NCBI GenBank assembly: GCA_029204225.1 | Contig: CM055107.1 | Span: forward strand, 22,946,178 to 23,010,177 | Direction: 5' to 3' | Length of the DNA: 64,000 nt | Source of the DNA: Diphasiastrum complanatum | Lineage: Eukaryota; Streptophyta; Lycopodiopsida; Lycopodiales; Lycopodiaceae | In this document: positions 12,001-23,693 of the stretch, piece after piece | Position numbering within the stretch: position 1 is the stretch's first letter | Layout of the letters: every line of letters starts with the position of its first letter | Notes under the pieces: generated by a model | The model's input: only the letters and a program-made list of their open reading frames with translations | Told to the model about the DNA's origin: nothing | Database searches by the model: none | Position numbers and translations under genes: made by a program

Positions 12001-15000
12001 GTCGCTCTTGGCCTTGTCGAAGTCCGCTCTCTCCAACCGAGGGCGCTTCTGTTTCTTTCCTGATGGGGAAGCTACGTCGACAACTTTCTCTTTGCCCTTT
12101 TTCAAGGAAGGGCCTGACGAAGGTTTGTCCTTGGATTCAGGCTTCTGTTGCTCTTTGCGGGTTACCATGTGCATATCGTCAAAAATCCTAGCGAAACGCA
12201 CTGCATTCTCAAGGGATTGTGGCTGGTTACAATGGACCTCTAACTAATGCTCTTTGGGCAAGCCCAAAATGAAATGAAGTTTGAGGAGAACTCCGTCAAT
12301 GCGGTAACGAACCGCGTCGCTGCCTCTTGGAAGTCTCTGGCATAAAGGCGGTCTTAAAGGCTACCTGGAAATCATCCCAAGTAAGTGGGACTGTGGCACA
12401 CTTTTGAAGATCCTGCCACCACGAGTACACTTTACCACGCAAAAACATAATGAAGATAGCAATCCGGGAGCTGTCTGGCAGATTGTGCGCAACGTCCATC
12501 GATCAAGCCTTGCCAAGACCACTTCCTGGTGTCTGTCCTTTTTCTCAGTAAAAAATTCCGGGAGGAAAACTTGCATCTTAAAACCCACAAACTCATTATG
12601 GCGTTTCAGCTCACGTCTGATCCTTTTAGGTAATCCTGACAAAAACCACATAATCATGGCATTTTCATTAATCAGCTCAGGTTCGCACTCAGATCTGAGG
12701 CGTTTTACCCATTCAATGTAATCTCGAACCATTTCTCGCTTTCCCATTTTAATTTTACTTAAAAGTAGGAAAGGGTCTTCCGTAAACTTCCGAGGTTTGA
12801 ACCGTGTGATAAGGGCTCGTTTAACAGTCTCCCAATTTGTACGTTCAGTTTCATCTTGATTATAGTACCAATCTTGTGCTGCGCCTATTAAGGCCATAGG
12901 AAAAAGCTTAAGTTTATCTTGGGAAAAAACTTTGCCATAGACTTCACAAGGTTTAGAATAGATTTGAAGAAATCTAACTGGATCTGTTAATCCATTGTAT
13001 TTGGGTAGATCCAAACGGGGTGCTCTTCTAACAATGATTGGATTGACTTCCTGAGGAGCGCCTTGAGGAGCACCTCCAGGAAAAGATTTAGTTGGTCATT
13101 TTTCACTAATTGTAATTCTTTTGCGAAGAGCCAGCTGGGCAATCCATGTATCAGTGATAAAAGCCTTTGAAGCCCAATTTGTGTTTTACTCCACAGGTTA
13201 TCTCCATCTTTCTTGCCAACTACTACTACAGGAGCTCTCCAAGGGAATGACCCATATTTATTGACAATCTTGAAATTGCTTGACAACCTCATCCTCTTCC
13301 TCTTCCTTTTAGTTTAATTTATATTGAAAAATTGATTCACGATAGCTCTCGAGAAGTTCTATGTTGACGGTCTACCCTCCTAGAGTGGGTAGACCTTGAG
13401 GTAACAGCTTAGGGAATACCTCACTAAAAGCCTTGCCTATTATGAGGCGGCATAGGACGAAAGAGCGTGTTGTCAAGCAGGGCTTTGTCGACATCGAGAT
13501 ACAACCCATCAAGAATTCATGGACTAAATGGCTTTGTCGACATTGAGATACAACCCATCAAGAATTCATGGACTAATTATGCCCTTTTCACTTTAGTGTT
13601 GACGCACACAATTTTGTTGCAACTTTAAACTTAATAACTTTAAAACTTATGGACTTGTGAGTCATGGTCATGACAGTTAAATTATTATTCGTTTCTGAAA
13701 TTTGGACCCACCCCAAAAAAAAACCTTCAAAATGATTTGGCAGTTTGAACAAGTATGGGTTGATTCAAATCGGACCACTGGAAACAAGATCCGTCGCTCT
13801 TGGCCTTGTCAAAATCGGGTTTGTTCAGCTTACACTGCTTTTTCTTTTTCGCCAATTGGGAATCGATGTCAAAATATTTCTCTTTGCCCTTCTTTTGAAA
13901 GGAGCTCGAAGATCTCTTATCCTTGAAAATGGGCTGCTACTTGCAGGTTAAGACATAAGGCCTTGGCATGGTGGTTGTCAAAATCTTGGCAAATTGCTTA
14001 ACATCATCGGGCTGATTTTTGCGGACTTCTAGCTTATATTGTTTGGAAAAGCCCTAAAAGAAATGCAACTTGAGAAGAACTAGATCATTTGATTGGTGAA
14101 TCGAGATAGATCCTTGAAATCTTGCAAATAGACGTCCAAGGGCTTGGTCGTAGAGAATTGCCTTAAAAGTCTTGTATCAATCAAGAAAGAGTAAGAAAGT
14201 TCTCTTGAGTCGTTTGAAGAGGCCTCCAACACGCAAGAATTTGCTCCACCTGCTTGTAACAATTGATACTAGCAATAGAACGTGGAGGAGGAGGTGCAAT
14301 CTACTGCGAATCACTATCGGGGGTAGGGGCACAATGTGCTTGGTTAGGCCCATCCATTCCTAAAGTAAAGGTGGGGCCATTATGGGAGCCCTTTTGCCCT
14401 AAACAAAGTTTGAAAAAGCGGCATTTCAAATATGCAAATAAAATCTCAAACATGTTTGAAGGTAAAACAGGCACAACAGCAGTACAAAGGTACTACTGAT
14501 AGGCACTGAAATAATGCAAAGCTTCTGAGGGCTGAAGATTACTTATTTGCACTTACTCTTTACTTGTTACCTCTTTGTTTAGGGTTCGGTTGACACAGAA
14601 ACGAGCTCCTTGTTATTATGGTCCTTTTCGCACACTATGGGAACTTAGCTTTATCGCATATCAATTGTCGTGTCCTGCTACAAAGGCTTGAGATACATTC
14701 CATGACAACCTTGCCTTGTATTGCTACTAAAGGTTATGAGCCATATGACACTAATAGACACACTAATCCAAAGCTATCCCTTTTTCTACTAGCTGCTATC
14801 CTTACTGTGCACTTGTCGTGTAGTCGACAACATTCACAGGTGCATCTATTACAATGAAATGGCCAGCCTATCGAAGAGGCTACTTGGGAGCTTATTGATT
14901 TATTTGCTCATGCACCCTTGCTTTAAGTCCAAGCCAAAGCGCGTGTTGACGCTATTGATAAGGTTGCATGGGGTCCATTTGCTACATCGTGATCTACTAT

Positions 15001-17015
15001 TGTTTAGGCTTCAGTAGGTGCTCTCTCTGGATTACTAAGCTTATTCATTTTCAATACCTACTTTAATCAGCAACTACTTTCTGATTAGTACATGTTTTTC
15101 TTTTATAGCGAAGGATACCGCATCATCACAGTGTGATGGTACAACTTGTGCTAACATACATTCCTGTTCATCAACAGAGTCAGCCATGGGTCTTTAGACT
15201 TCTCACAACTTCAGCTGATGTCCAAGAATTTCTTTTTCCTTGTTTGGTTGACAAGTGTTTCTTAAGCTATATTTCATTTTTGAGCTATTTCCAGCCATGA
15301 ACAGTGTTTAGCAGAGCCCATGACCTATTGATTCAAGTAAGTAGTTGCAGGAAGGAAGCTGTCCTTTATTTTAGGATTTCAGTGTTAAAAAGAAATTTTC
15401 ACTATTGAAGGAATCCAAGCTGTGATTACTAATTCTTCTCTGACTGTTATTTATCATTACCAAGGTCACTATGCTAAAATAACATACTTTTACTGAATAT
15501 AGTAACATGCAAGTTATAGCTGTTTCTAATTTATGTACATTGTGTCTCTGAGATATACAAGCCCGGTGCATGATTAGGACTGCCAAGTATGGTGGAGACT
15601 TTAGGAGATACTTCCAACCTGTATAAGACTCTGGCTGGGCTCCATTGAATTTAGAGATTACACATCTTTTTTGTGCATTCAGATGTGCAATCCATTCGTC
15701 TCCAATGTTGGTAGCTTTTTCTTAATGCTGGACCAGATTTCCTGCGTGTAACAAATTACGTAATGGACAAGCATAGTCAGAATAACAACCCAAGAAAAAG
15801 GGGTGTCTTTGAATATCAATTGATGATTGTTTGGTGGATTGTTTTCGTTTGCATCAGAAGCTGGTGTTATGCCCTTTTTGATATTGCTGATGTCCAAACT
15901 TATTACTATAGACCCTGTCAAACAAAGCTTTACATCAGACTCTGATATATTTGAGCCTTTAAGTATGTCTTCATAGAAACCTTGATGTAACTTTTTGCAG
16001 ATCCGTGCCATGTCAGTGAGCCTCGCTTATTTTGTTTACGACTTCTTATGTTGCCTAATTTTGGCTCCTGGCGATATCTCGACTGCAGTTCACCATATCG
16101 TCAGTATTTTAAGCTTAGCTTATGGTTTCTTTTATGCTACGGTACGCGTCTCTTTGTAGGTCATCTCTTGCTTCAAAGTTATTGTTTCATTTCCTGTTGG
16201 TATATTTAGAACCACAATATTGATTGCAAAAGTGAGTGATGGTAACAAAGATGTTCCTCACGGGAGTTTTATGTTTATAACTGCTGCTAATATCAGCAAT
16301 CAGCATCCAGCAGTTATTAGTGTTGAAGCCACTTTTTCTGTTGTGGTAGTCTGGAACAGAACTGGTTGCATGTCTCTGGCTGATGGAGCTCTCCAATCCT
16401 TTTATGCATGCAAGAGAGATGTTGAAAGACTTTGGGCTGAAAGATACATGGGTTAACCTGTGTAATGATGTAAGAATCTACTTCCTGACGCAAAACTCTT
16501 TCTCTGAGGACCAAGGAACAATTTGTGTGCATGGTGAAGTTGAATCTAGGCTTTCATTGAACATGGGAAGAACATATATAATGATACTTTTGTGGGACAC
16601 TCCAGCTGAAAGCTTTTTCTACTGTGCAGGCATGTTTTGCTCTAATCTTCACATGTGCAAGGCTGGTGATAGGGCCGTATCTAGTTTTTGTAACATTGCG
16701 AGCAAATAATCCATTGCTTGTTAAGGTGAGTTGATCAATGACTGCAAGTACTGTTGCTTATGCATATAACAGGCATGAAGGTAAACGATGAGGAGTCTTT
16801 ATCTTGCTTGGTTTCTGGTTGAAGAGTTACTCTAACCACAAGAAATTGTTTTTTTTTAACGTGATGGGACTTATGGGGTCATTCGTTATTATGACTGAAT
16901 GCAGCTGGGGGCAGTTGGAATGCAACTTGTCAGCCTTTTTTGGTTTTACAAGATAGTAAGGCTTGTACGCTACAAGCTTCTGAAGGGATACAGATCAAGG
17001 TCAAAGAAACTGTAA
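7532..17015 (+). CDS. TLC-domain membrane protein (TMEM136/TLCD5-like), five exons
   Basis: The exons I infer are 7532-7804, 16001-16141, 16350-16469, 16630-16725 and 16905-17015. All introns are GT-AG, all junctions are phase 0, and the product is 246 aa with stop TAA at 17013. It matches plant TRAM/LAG1/CLN8 (TLC) lipid-sensing-domain proteins of the TMEM136 type. Exon 1 has a hydrophobic helix, a PKR-x3-FCNR segment and the SVQDW motif. Exon 2 has the YFVYDFLCC helix and the family His-His pair (about residues 122-123). Exon 3 has ELVACLWLMELSNPFMHAR. Exons 4 and 5 carry the last helices and a basic tail (KGYRSRSKKL). It is expected to be a multi-pass endomembrane protein; its biochemical role is poorly known even in the family. 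Start 7532 is the first ATG of the long frame; further in-frame ATGs at residues 3, 5 and 7 are alternatives. Intron 1 is 8.2 kb and holds gypsy debris. Confidence 0.88.
8446..8490. repeat. Short GC-rich palindromes in intron 1 of the TLC gene
   Basis: CCTGCGT...ACGCAGG (7-bp arms) is followed by GGAACGGCGTTCC (5-bp arms). There is no coding context; other parts of 8.0-9.0 kb are anonymous. Confidence 0.5.
9034..9086. repeat. (GA)n microsatellite
   Basis: A pure GA dinucleotide run in intron 1 of the TLC-domain gene, directly before the 220-bp duplication. Confidence 0.95.
9087..9560. repeat. Tandem duplication of an approximately 220-bp block
   Basis: The segment from about 9087 to 9309, beginning near TTTGTACTAACGTCCACTAA, recurs at about 9343-9559 with few substitutions. 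The two copies are separated by about 35 bp that include a G-rich stretch. Shared internal landmarks are GCCTTGCCTTGCAAAGGCAA and GCCAAAATTTTTGAAGGG. There is no coding potential. Confidence 0.85.
11230..12499 (-). mobile_element. Ty3/gypsy fragment: gag tail, zinc knuckle, protease, RT-RNase H junction
   Basis: On the - strand, 12499-12296 has a retrotransposon gag segment (GKVYSWWQDLQK, LTWDDFQVAF). The 323-codon frame 12201-11230 then has a basic linker, a CCHC-like knuckle with a Tyr (CFSYMEKGHVSKDC), and a gypsy protease with DDGSTHNFI in place of the usual DSGSTHNFI. The frame jumps from the protease end (VDLILGKEWF) to a segment (KFIKNYALIALPLTNLL) that normally joins RT to RNase H. 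Almost the entire RT is therefore deleted. It lies antisense in intron 1 of the TLC gene. Confidence 0.85.
12520..13014 (-). mobile_element. Second gypsy gag fragment fused upstream
   Basis: The - frame from 13014 contains a typical Retrotrans_gag domain (AAQDWYYNQDE, WETVKRALITRF, RDYIEWVKRLR). It is followed near 12500 by a different gag piece with its own WW motif. Two gag domains in series do not occur in one gypsy polyprotein, so two elements have been joined by nesting or recombination. Confidence 0.8.
13020..13480 (-). mobile_element. Gypsy RT N-terminal remnants
   Basis: On the - strand, short conserved blocks AFSEVFPKLLPQGLP (about 13435-13390) and PWRAPVVVVGKKDGD (about 13240-13195) match the region entering the gypsy RT. 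Stops and frame changes separate them. They lie upstream of a gag domain in transcription order, which again shows rearrangement. Confidence 0.6.
13481..13577. repeat. Two tandem copies of a 49-bp unit
   Basis: The unit starting GGCTTTGTCGACATCGAGAT occurs at 13481-13529 and 13530-13577 with one C/T difference. It contains an AAGAATTC site in each copy. There is no coding support. Confidence 0.9.
13770..14260 (-). mobile_element. Gypsy gag-linker relic (third copy)
   Basis: The - strand carries PDDVKQFAKIL, KKGKEKYFDID and PDFDKAKSDG. These are collinear with the linker before the zinc knuckle in the fragment at 11.2-12.2 kb, which has KKGKEKVVDV and ADFDKAKSDG. Stops and frameshifts break it, so it is an older relative of that family. 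Confidence 0.65.
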
Positions 17016-18322
17016 ACACAATGAATTATTCATGGACATTTTATTTAGAGTTGTGTATGGAAGCAATGGAATTGGGTTCTATTTGAGATTCTCATGCTTC
17101 AACCAATGAACTGCATTGCTTTCTCGCATGCCTATGCTTACAATGTTTTGCCACTGAATTTTGACAAAGCCCTATACCATTTGTGGTGAGATTGAAGTTT
17201 ACACAATAGAAGCAGACATGCTATTGGGTCCACCTAATGAATGCCACAACCTTGCAAAATCCAAATAGTCTATGCTCAAAGAATTAATGGTTGTCCTGCT
17301 GACATTTAATGATGTTTTCTATGTTAAATATTTTTATAATGCTCTTGCAAGATGAGTTCTAAATGGTTTATAGCTTGCTTGGTAGCATTGCAAAGCTCCG
17401 ACTTGTCAATGATGTAGTACAAATTCCAAACTTATTTTGGAGACCGCACAATTTTGCCATAAAGTGTTCAATCTATGTTGCGAGGTTATGCACCATGGTT
17501 ATATCTTTTGGTGAGTGCATGCCAAGTCCTTGTCAACTTGTGCTTGGGGTTAAACATTAATGTTACGATCGCAATTGTAGATCTCTCAGCATTAAGTACA
17601 AAATACACAAAAATGAAAAAGCTAGCAATCTCTTATGAAGAATATTGAATGATCTTCAAGTACTGCTGCCGAAGAGGAAGAGGCGTTAAATCTCCCATGG
17701 AGAACTATAAAACATCTAGATCATAAGCTCTTAGATGAGTATTTGCATCACCTGGTTATGCTCTACAAAGGAGTAGTTCATCCAGGCAGTGATGATGAGG
17801 CAGCTTATGACATTGTATAGCCTTATCTATGAGCTATCCAAAAAGGTCTTACAAAAGCTTATGAAATGATAAGCAGCCTTAAAATATAATTTGGCTCCAT
17901 AGGCCACTTGATGTCAAAGTGCAGTGTCATGTAATATCCTACTGCAATAATGACTATATAAATATCCATGATGCTCTCCTAACAAGAAGAAATTGCCTTC
18001 CATGTGGTTTTTAAATGGAAGATATCTTGAAATCAGGGGCCAAGTAGTAAAAGAAAAAAACATTTAAATGAAAGATTGACATTCCTACTAACAAAATGTG
18101 GAATTCGAATATCAATATCGGTTGCGAGGGCTCTCTTGTGGTCTTGTAGTTATGGAGCACATGCAAAGACCTAAGTCGATCAGCTCCAATGTGGCCTGAT
18201 CAATAGGTCTTAGTCATCCAACAAGGTTGACTCATTTGGTTAGCTCGGCATCCAAAGTTTATTATCATGTACTTTTAGTACATCAGTGCTTACCACTGTA
18301 TTAGAATATCCAATGTAAACAT
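17016..18322. other. Region downstream of the TLC gene
   Basis: The first few hundred bases should be the 3' UTR. Beyond that I see no recognisable gene or mobile-element domain. Confidence 0.5.
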
Positions 18323-18784
18323 TGTTAGGCCCAAAAAGAGCTATTATCTTTAAGAATAAGGCGGTTTTTTCTTTAGGTCTCCAAAGTATCTAAATAAGGA
18401 TAATAGGCTAACAAGGGCCCAAAGTAGACTTAATAAGGGCTAACTATTCTACAAGATAGGTATTGGTTAAGCTAGGGGATTGTCTATAAGTAGACAAGAG
18501 ACATCATTTTTAGAATCTTTTGGCTCATTTGTGAATGTGAGCTTTGGGAATAGAGCTTGTTAGGTCTCATGTGTCCAATCCACATGAATCTCATCCTCAT
18601 TTTGTATTTGATTTGTTCCCATTCTTTTGATTCTAATTGATGATTCTTTGGAGCTCTATTTGTGATTTGCATTTTATGGCTATATCGACATGAATGTTTT
18701 GTACATTTCTTGATTCTAGTTTTAATTCTTTTACTATTGTTATTTGATTGGGTTTGGCACATGACATTTGTGGTATTAGAGCGG
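18323..18784 (+). mobile_element. Copia-type 5' LTR with primer-binding site
   Basis: A 444-bp sequence begins TGTTAGGCCC and ends ATGACA at 18766. It is followed by TGGTATTAGAGC at 18771-18782, the usual initiator-Met-tRNA primer site (TGGTATCAGAGC) with one change. It resembles the inverted LTR at 56525-56973 in its ends and in internal phrases (GGCTCATTTG, TTGGCACATGACA). From 18785 to 19539 there is only an AT-rich, leader-like sequence without a gag. Confidence 0.75.
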
Positions 18785-19539
18785 GAAATCCATTTTACAT
18801 TATGAATTTTCATGATTATTATTAGATTTTTGAATTTGGTAAGATTTTTTTTTAATAGTACTTTTGAATTTTCAATTCCCAGATTGCTTTGGGTCAATTT
18901 TTTTATTCATTATTCTCTATTTCTTCTTTTAGATTTGTAGCCTTTGATTTAAGCTTTTTGGAGATATTGAGTTTTTCTAATTTGGAGCTATATTGATCAA
19001 GTTATGATTATTTTAGTGAAACTCATCCAAATTTAGTTGGCTACAATTTGTAATGTCTCTCTATTTTTGGTTGACTTTTTGGCTAAATCTTGTGACTATT
19101 AAGTTGTGTATGGAAAGATCTTGAAGTTAGCTTTATGAAGGTATTGATTTCATTTCATTTGAGCAAATATTGAGGAAGTGATTATCAATCTAGTGTGAGT
19201 CGGTTAGCATGGTAGATTTCAAATTTTTTTTGTATTTTTGGTGGGAGAGAAACACTTCACAATTTCAATTTTGAAGTTTATTCTCTGTTGTAAATTTTTT
19301 ATTTTTTCATTTTGAAGTTTCTTTTTCTTTTTATAAAATTTACTGGCCCATTATTCACCACATATGTGGGTCTAATTTATTTGCTCTTATTATTTTTGGC
19401 AAGTTTTAATTTGCCTGTCGTTGTGGAAATTTTTGCAATATTCACTTTTATTATTTTTAGTAACATTTTATTTGCTCACCATTTTAGAATTTTTGCATGT
19501 TTTAGTTGCTCTTATTCTTTTTTAGCATTTTTGCCCTTA

Positions 19540-21634
19540 CTATTTTTGGTTCGTTTTTACTTGCCTATCATTTAGCCAAATTGCCTCCTTGGTAGCATTT
19601 GATGCAGCTATGTATTCTGATTTGGTTGATGATAATGCTACTGAGGTCTGCTTTTGGCTGTTCCATAAAATTGGGCCTTGATTGAATAAGAATACAAATT
19701 CAGAAGTCGATCTTCTGATATCATATTTGTCCAGCATGTTCGTGGAGATATCGTTGTTGATTGATAAAAATCTATCTGCTAGATCGAATTCGAAAAATGA
19801 GAATTTCGAGACAGTAATGGGTTGGACCCATATCAGTCATTTTGAACTCCTGTGCTAGCATGCATTTCGTATCCTTCATCAAATTTAGATTGTTACTAAA
19901 TAGTAATGTATCATCTACATAAAGACTGATGATAATGAAGAAATTCGATACAGTCTTGAAATAAGCATTCAAGTCTGGTGAGTTTGGAATAAAACCATTC
20001 TCGATTAGAAATGCATTAGTTTTCTGAAACCAGGCTCTTGGTGACTGTTTCAGACCATATAGAGCCTTGTGGATTTTGCACACTAGGTGCTCCTTACCAT
20101 TCAGTTCGTATCCCTCTGGCTGCAACATATAGATTTCCTCTTCGATAGTCCCGTTGAGGAAAGTGGTCTGGACATCCATTTGGTGGACTTCGAGATATGT
20201 TGTAGATGCATAGGAAAAAAGTATTCGAATTGAAGTATGTTTGACAACAGGACTGAAGGTCTCAAAATAATCCAGATCTGAAATCTGGGAAGCTTTTGGC
20301 GACTAGCCTAGCCTTGTATCAATTTAATCTTCCTTCAGCATCATACTTCGCTTTGAATATCCATTTGCATGGAATCCGATTTCGATCCTTTGGAAGTTCA
20401 TTCTCGATCAGAGAATCGAATTCTATGTCCATTCTAGCTTTCCACTGATCAACATCAAGAGTTGACATTGCCTATGATACAATGTTTGGTTCCTATACAA
20501 AGTAGCAGGCTGGATCATCCATAAATCGGAATGGAGGCTGTCTGGATTGCGGTTCGATCTTTTGGGTTGAACTTCGATCCTCTGATGTAATTGGATTTGT
20601 TGAGGTTCTGGCTCATTTTCTGAGTCAATATCGATTTTTTGTTTTTTGATCCTGGAGCTGTCAAGTTTCGATACTTGAATCAAATTTTTTTTCAATACTT
20701 GGATCAAAAATTTCTCGAGCTTTCCCCTTGTGTTGACTCTTCCTTCACCCTTGATGGAATGAGATGAGTTGTCTCCAAGTTGCACAACTCTAGAATGGGT
20801 GAATAGTTTGTAGTTTTGGAACAAGTCTCGATGGTGAGTCATGTGTTTGTTGCTCCCGAGTCTAGATACCAGGAATTGATATTCTGTTGTTCTTCGACCT
20901 TGGTCATGAAGGAGGATGTAGTTCTTCTGATCTCCTCTTGTAGTAGCATCGAAAATATTCTTGATAGAGTGAGATGTTGCTGGTCAAATTGCCATGACCC
21001 AATTTTCGTAGGCATCAGGTAGACTCGATAATAGAGTCATCACTGCATCGAAATCTTCAATGACTAAGCCAGTTGCAGTCATTTGCTCCCTAAGATTTTT
21101 GAAAGTATTGAGATGACTTGAAACACTATCTACTTCAGACATTCTCAAAGTGAAGAACTTCTTCCTCAAATGAAGTTTGGAAGTTACATCTCTAATATCG
21201 TAGAGGGTTGCTATGATGTCCCAGACATCCTTAGCAGTCTGAGCAGCTCGAATATGACAGATTTGGGAGTCTTTGATATTGAGTGTGATCAAGGCAAATG
21301 CCTTGCCATCTCGTTGTCTCCATTTGGTGATGATGGCTGCATCACCTTCTGGTTTGACTTCTGTGCCATCAACTATGTCCCACAGTTCTTTGGCAAGTAG
21401 CATGACTCTCATCTTGAATTTCCAAAGATGGTAGTTCTCTCTGTCGAGTTTGTCAATCACAGATGAACTAGAAGATGGATCCATTCTGGTGTAGTGAGGG
21501 AGATCGTTGGTGCGTAGAAACAACAATATCGGAATATTGTTGGCTGCGCGCTTGCTGAAACCAAGTCTGGGTAGAAATAAAACTGATAACATGCAATAGA
21601 AATGTAGATTACTGAGCCACCCGCTCTAATACCA
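19540..21634 (-). mobile_element. Degenerate Ty1/copia element C: gag, protease trace, RT, RNase H
   Basis: On the - strand, a primer site (TGGTATTAGAGCGGG, about 21634-21620) precedes gag at 21592-20984 (ENYHLWKFKMRVMLL, LTLNIKDSQI, VMTLLSSLPDAYENW). A protease trace (WYLDSGATNT, about 20850) is broken by a frameshift. RT blocks follow at 20179-19772 (DVQTTFLNG, LYGLKQSPRAWF, YVDDTLLF), then RNase H at 19737-19540 (ALSSTKSEYIAASNATKEAIWL). The CCHC knuckle and the whole integrase are missing. Only a short stub of the 5' LTR remains to the right. Confidence 0.87.
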
Positions 21635-21654
21635 TGTCGAAAATCAGTGGGATT

Positions 21655-22103
21655 CCAACATCTACCATGTTCCCTGACCATAGTAGCAATTATGACAATG
21701 AGGACCATAATATTGGTTATGAACAACAACATATAGGAGACCCTATGTCATGTGGCAAAAGAAGAGTCATGCGAAAGAGATCTGGTGTTTCTGTTGCTGC
21801 CAAAGAGAGAATTAGTAGAGGACTTAGTTGAACTGTAAAGTATTTCAAGTTGATAGAAATCAAAACAATGATGTAGACATTTTTAAAATAGAGAGCCATG
21901 ATAGCAACAACACGGGATCAACATACCAAGTGACCATAAGTTGTGAGCAGTCATGCACATGTTTTGATTTTATTAAAAACATGTCACTAATAAGGTATGT
22001 TCCATGCAAGCATCTGTACTATGTTTTTCTCAAACTCAAAAAATTGGACGTGAATCAAAACATGTTCATCCGCCAACCACGGTTGAGCAATCAAGAAATG
22101 TGA
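21655..22103 (+). pseudogene. SWIM zinc-finger domain fragment
   Basis: Two + frames joined by one frameshift near 21828 encode a basic stretch (MRKRSGVSVAAKERISRGL) and then a SWIM-type finger: TISCEQSCTCFDF with Cys-x-Cys, and VPCKHLYYVFLKL with Cys-x-His about 15 residues later. SWIM fingers of this shape occur in MEX/ZSWIM-type ubiquitin ligases and in some transposases. No RING finger or other partner domain is visible, and a stop follows at 22101-22103. It starts at the truncated LTR of copia element C, so it may be a captured or stranded exon. The parent family is not certain. Confidence 0.6.
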
Positions 22104-23690
22104 TAGGCATGTCAAGACTAATGAAGTTGTGAAGCAAAGGAAAACATAGTAATTACTGCATAATAGCGAATTTTATGCGATTGAAATGTTATTATTTTTG
22201 GATATTGGCACACTTTTTTGTCAATCATGCCCCACTATTTGGCCATCTATATTTTGTTAGTGCATATTAAGATGTCAATGATAAATATTGCACTTTTTGT
22301 CATTTTTTTTTTTCCGAAGGGTGCTTTTAAAATGGTCATTTGTATAGTTTGTTGCACTAAAAAAAGACATTTTCTATGTTGAATCTTGATTGGTGATTGT
22401 TATGATGAGCATTTTTTAACATTTAAAACTCACTACACTCGTAAAAATTTACTCACTAAATGCCAACCCCACCTCCTTCCTACCTCCGAACTTTATTGGG
22501 TGCCTGACCATAAATTTTTGGCTGTTTTTGTTTTATTACTCGATTCAATAGACACTCAATTATGGCTCGGCCTAGTGGCCTCCTTCCTACCTCCGAACTT
22601 TACCATAAATTTTTGGCTGTTTTATGGATTGCAAAGGTCACCAAAAATACTTTTCTTAAGCGTAAAGGATTGTATTGGCATTTACATTATGGCTTAAAAT
22701 ATTCTAATGGCCCATAGATTTTGGCTTTTGACAAGGAGTAATATTAATCCCAAAGCTTTTATAAACTATTATGAGTTGCAATATTTTGTAACATGTCACA
22801 TGTGGCTTTCATTAATGATAATCTACTATACATTTTAAAGTCTTTTTTCATAAAAATTCCACAAAGCTGAAACCAGAATTTCAGAGGAATGAAGATCTTT
22901 GCAATAATTAATGCACTTCAAACATAATGAAGTAAAATGGCAACACGATCTTGTACTAGTACAAGCCAGTTGATAACTGATTGAGTAAACAACGTAGCTG
23001 CAATTTTTTCCCTTCAGATAGTGCGAGTCAATAAATGTCAGCACTAGGTCTTTCGGGCAGAACACTGACAAAGATACAAATTAGAGCTGAAAAGCTAACT
23101 ACAGATTAATCTCTAGCTGATTCCGATATTCAATCAATTGATTGAATTTGATTCTATCGACAGGAAAGATTTTTAACGTAACCCAACTTGCAGTCAACTT
23201 TTAGATTTACGAGGGTGGTCTTAGTCTTATTTGAAAACCAATTGCGATGGTTACTGCGACATCTCCAAAACCATCACTATTAAAAAAGTTCGACCATTCT
23301 TTTCGGAGTGTGAAATAAAATATGACAAATATACATCAAGCAGCATACTGTGAAGAAATCCAGTAAGAAATTTCAATCACATTTTGTATAAGCATAACAA
23401 GTAAAGGTCATTATAACTAATGTCTTGTTGACGATCTGCGGTCTCCACTCTTCTCCTTGCTACAAACTCAAGATCGCGGCTTCTAAGAAAGGCCAAAATT
23501 CACTGGCTCCAAGGATAAGTGAGCACAATCTAATATTTGTCAGCCATGCAGTTGCATTTAAAATCTTGAGCAAGGCATTTTGGCTGGAGATCTGTAAAAG
23601 GAAAAACATGCAATCAAATATTAAATAAGACAATCTAGATAAGAGTGCGCTGCATAGTCGATAAGAATTCACAATTTCACATATAGGCAA
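22104..23690. other. Intergenic region with a small duplicated block
   Basis: A block (CCTCCTTCCTACCTCCGAAC onward) at about 22471-22527 recurs at about 22580-22624, without 12 internal bases. The remainder up to the dirigent gene shows no coding or mobile-element signature. Confidence 0.6.
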
Positions 23691-23693
23691 GTC

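Larger units (their letters stand above)
7805..16000 (+). other. Intron 1 of the TLC-domain gene (8.2 kb)
   Basis: The donor is CAG|GTCCAC at 7805 and the acceptor is TTTTTGCAG ending at 16000. The intron holds a (GA)n tract, a roughly 220-bp tandem duplication and antisense gypsy fragments at 11.2-14.3 kb. Between 14.5 and 16.0 kb I see only anonymous AT-rich DNA. A short + frame at 10435-10540 beginning with a MEEMAL-type segment could be the start of a gypsy gag, but this is weak. Confidence 0.8.
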
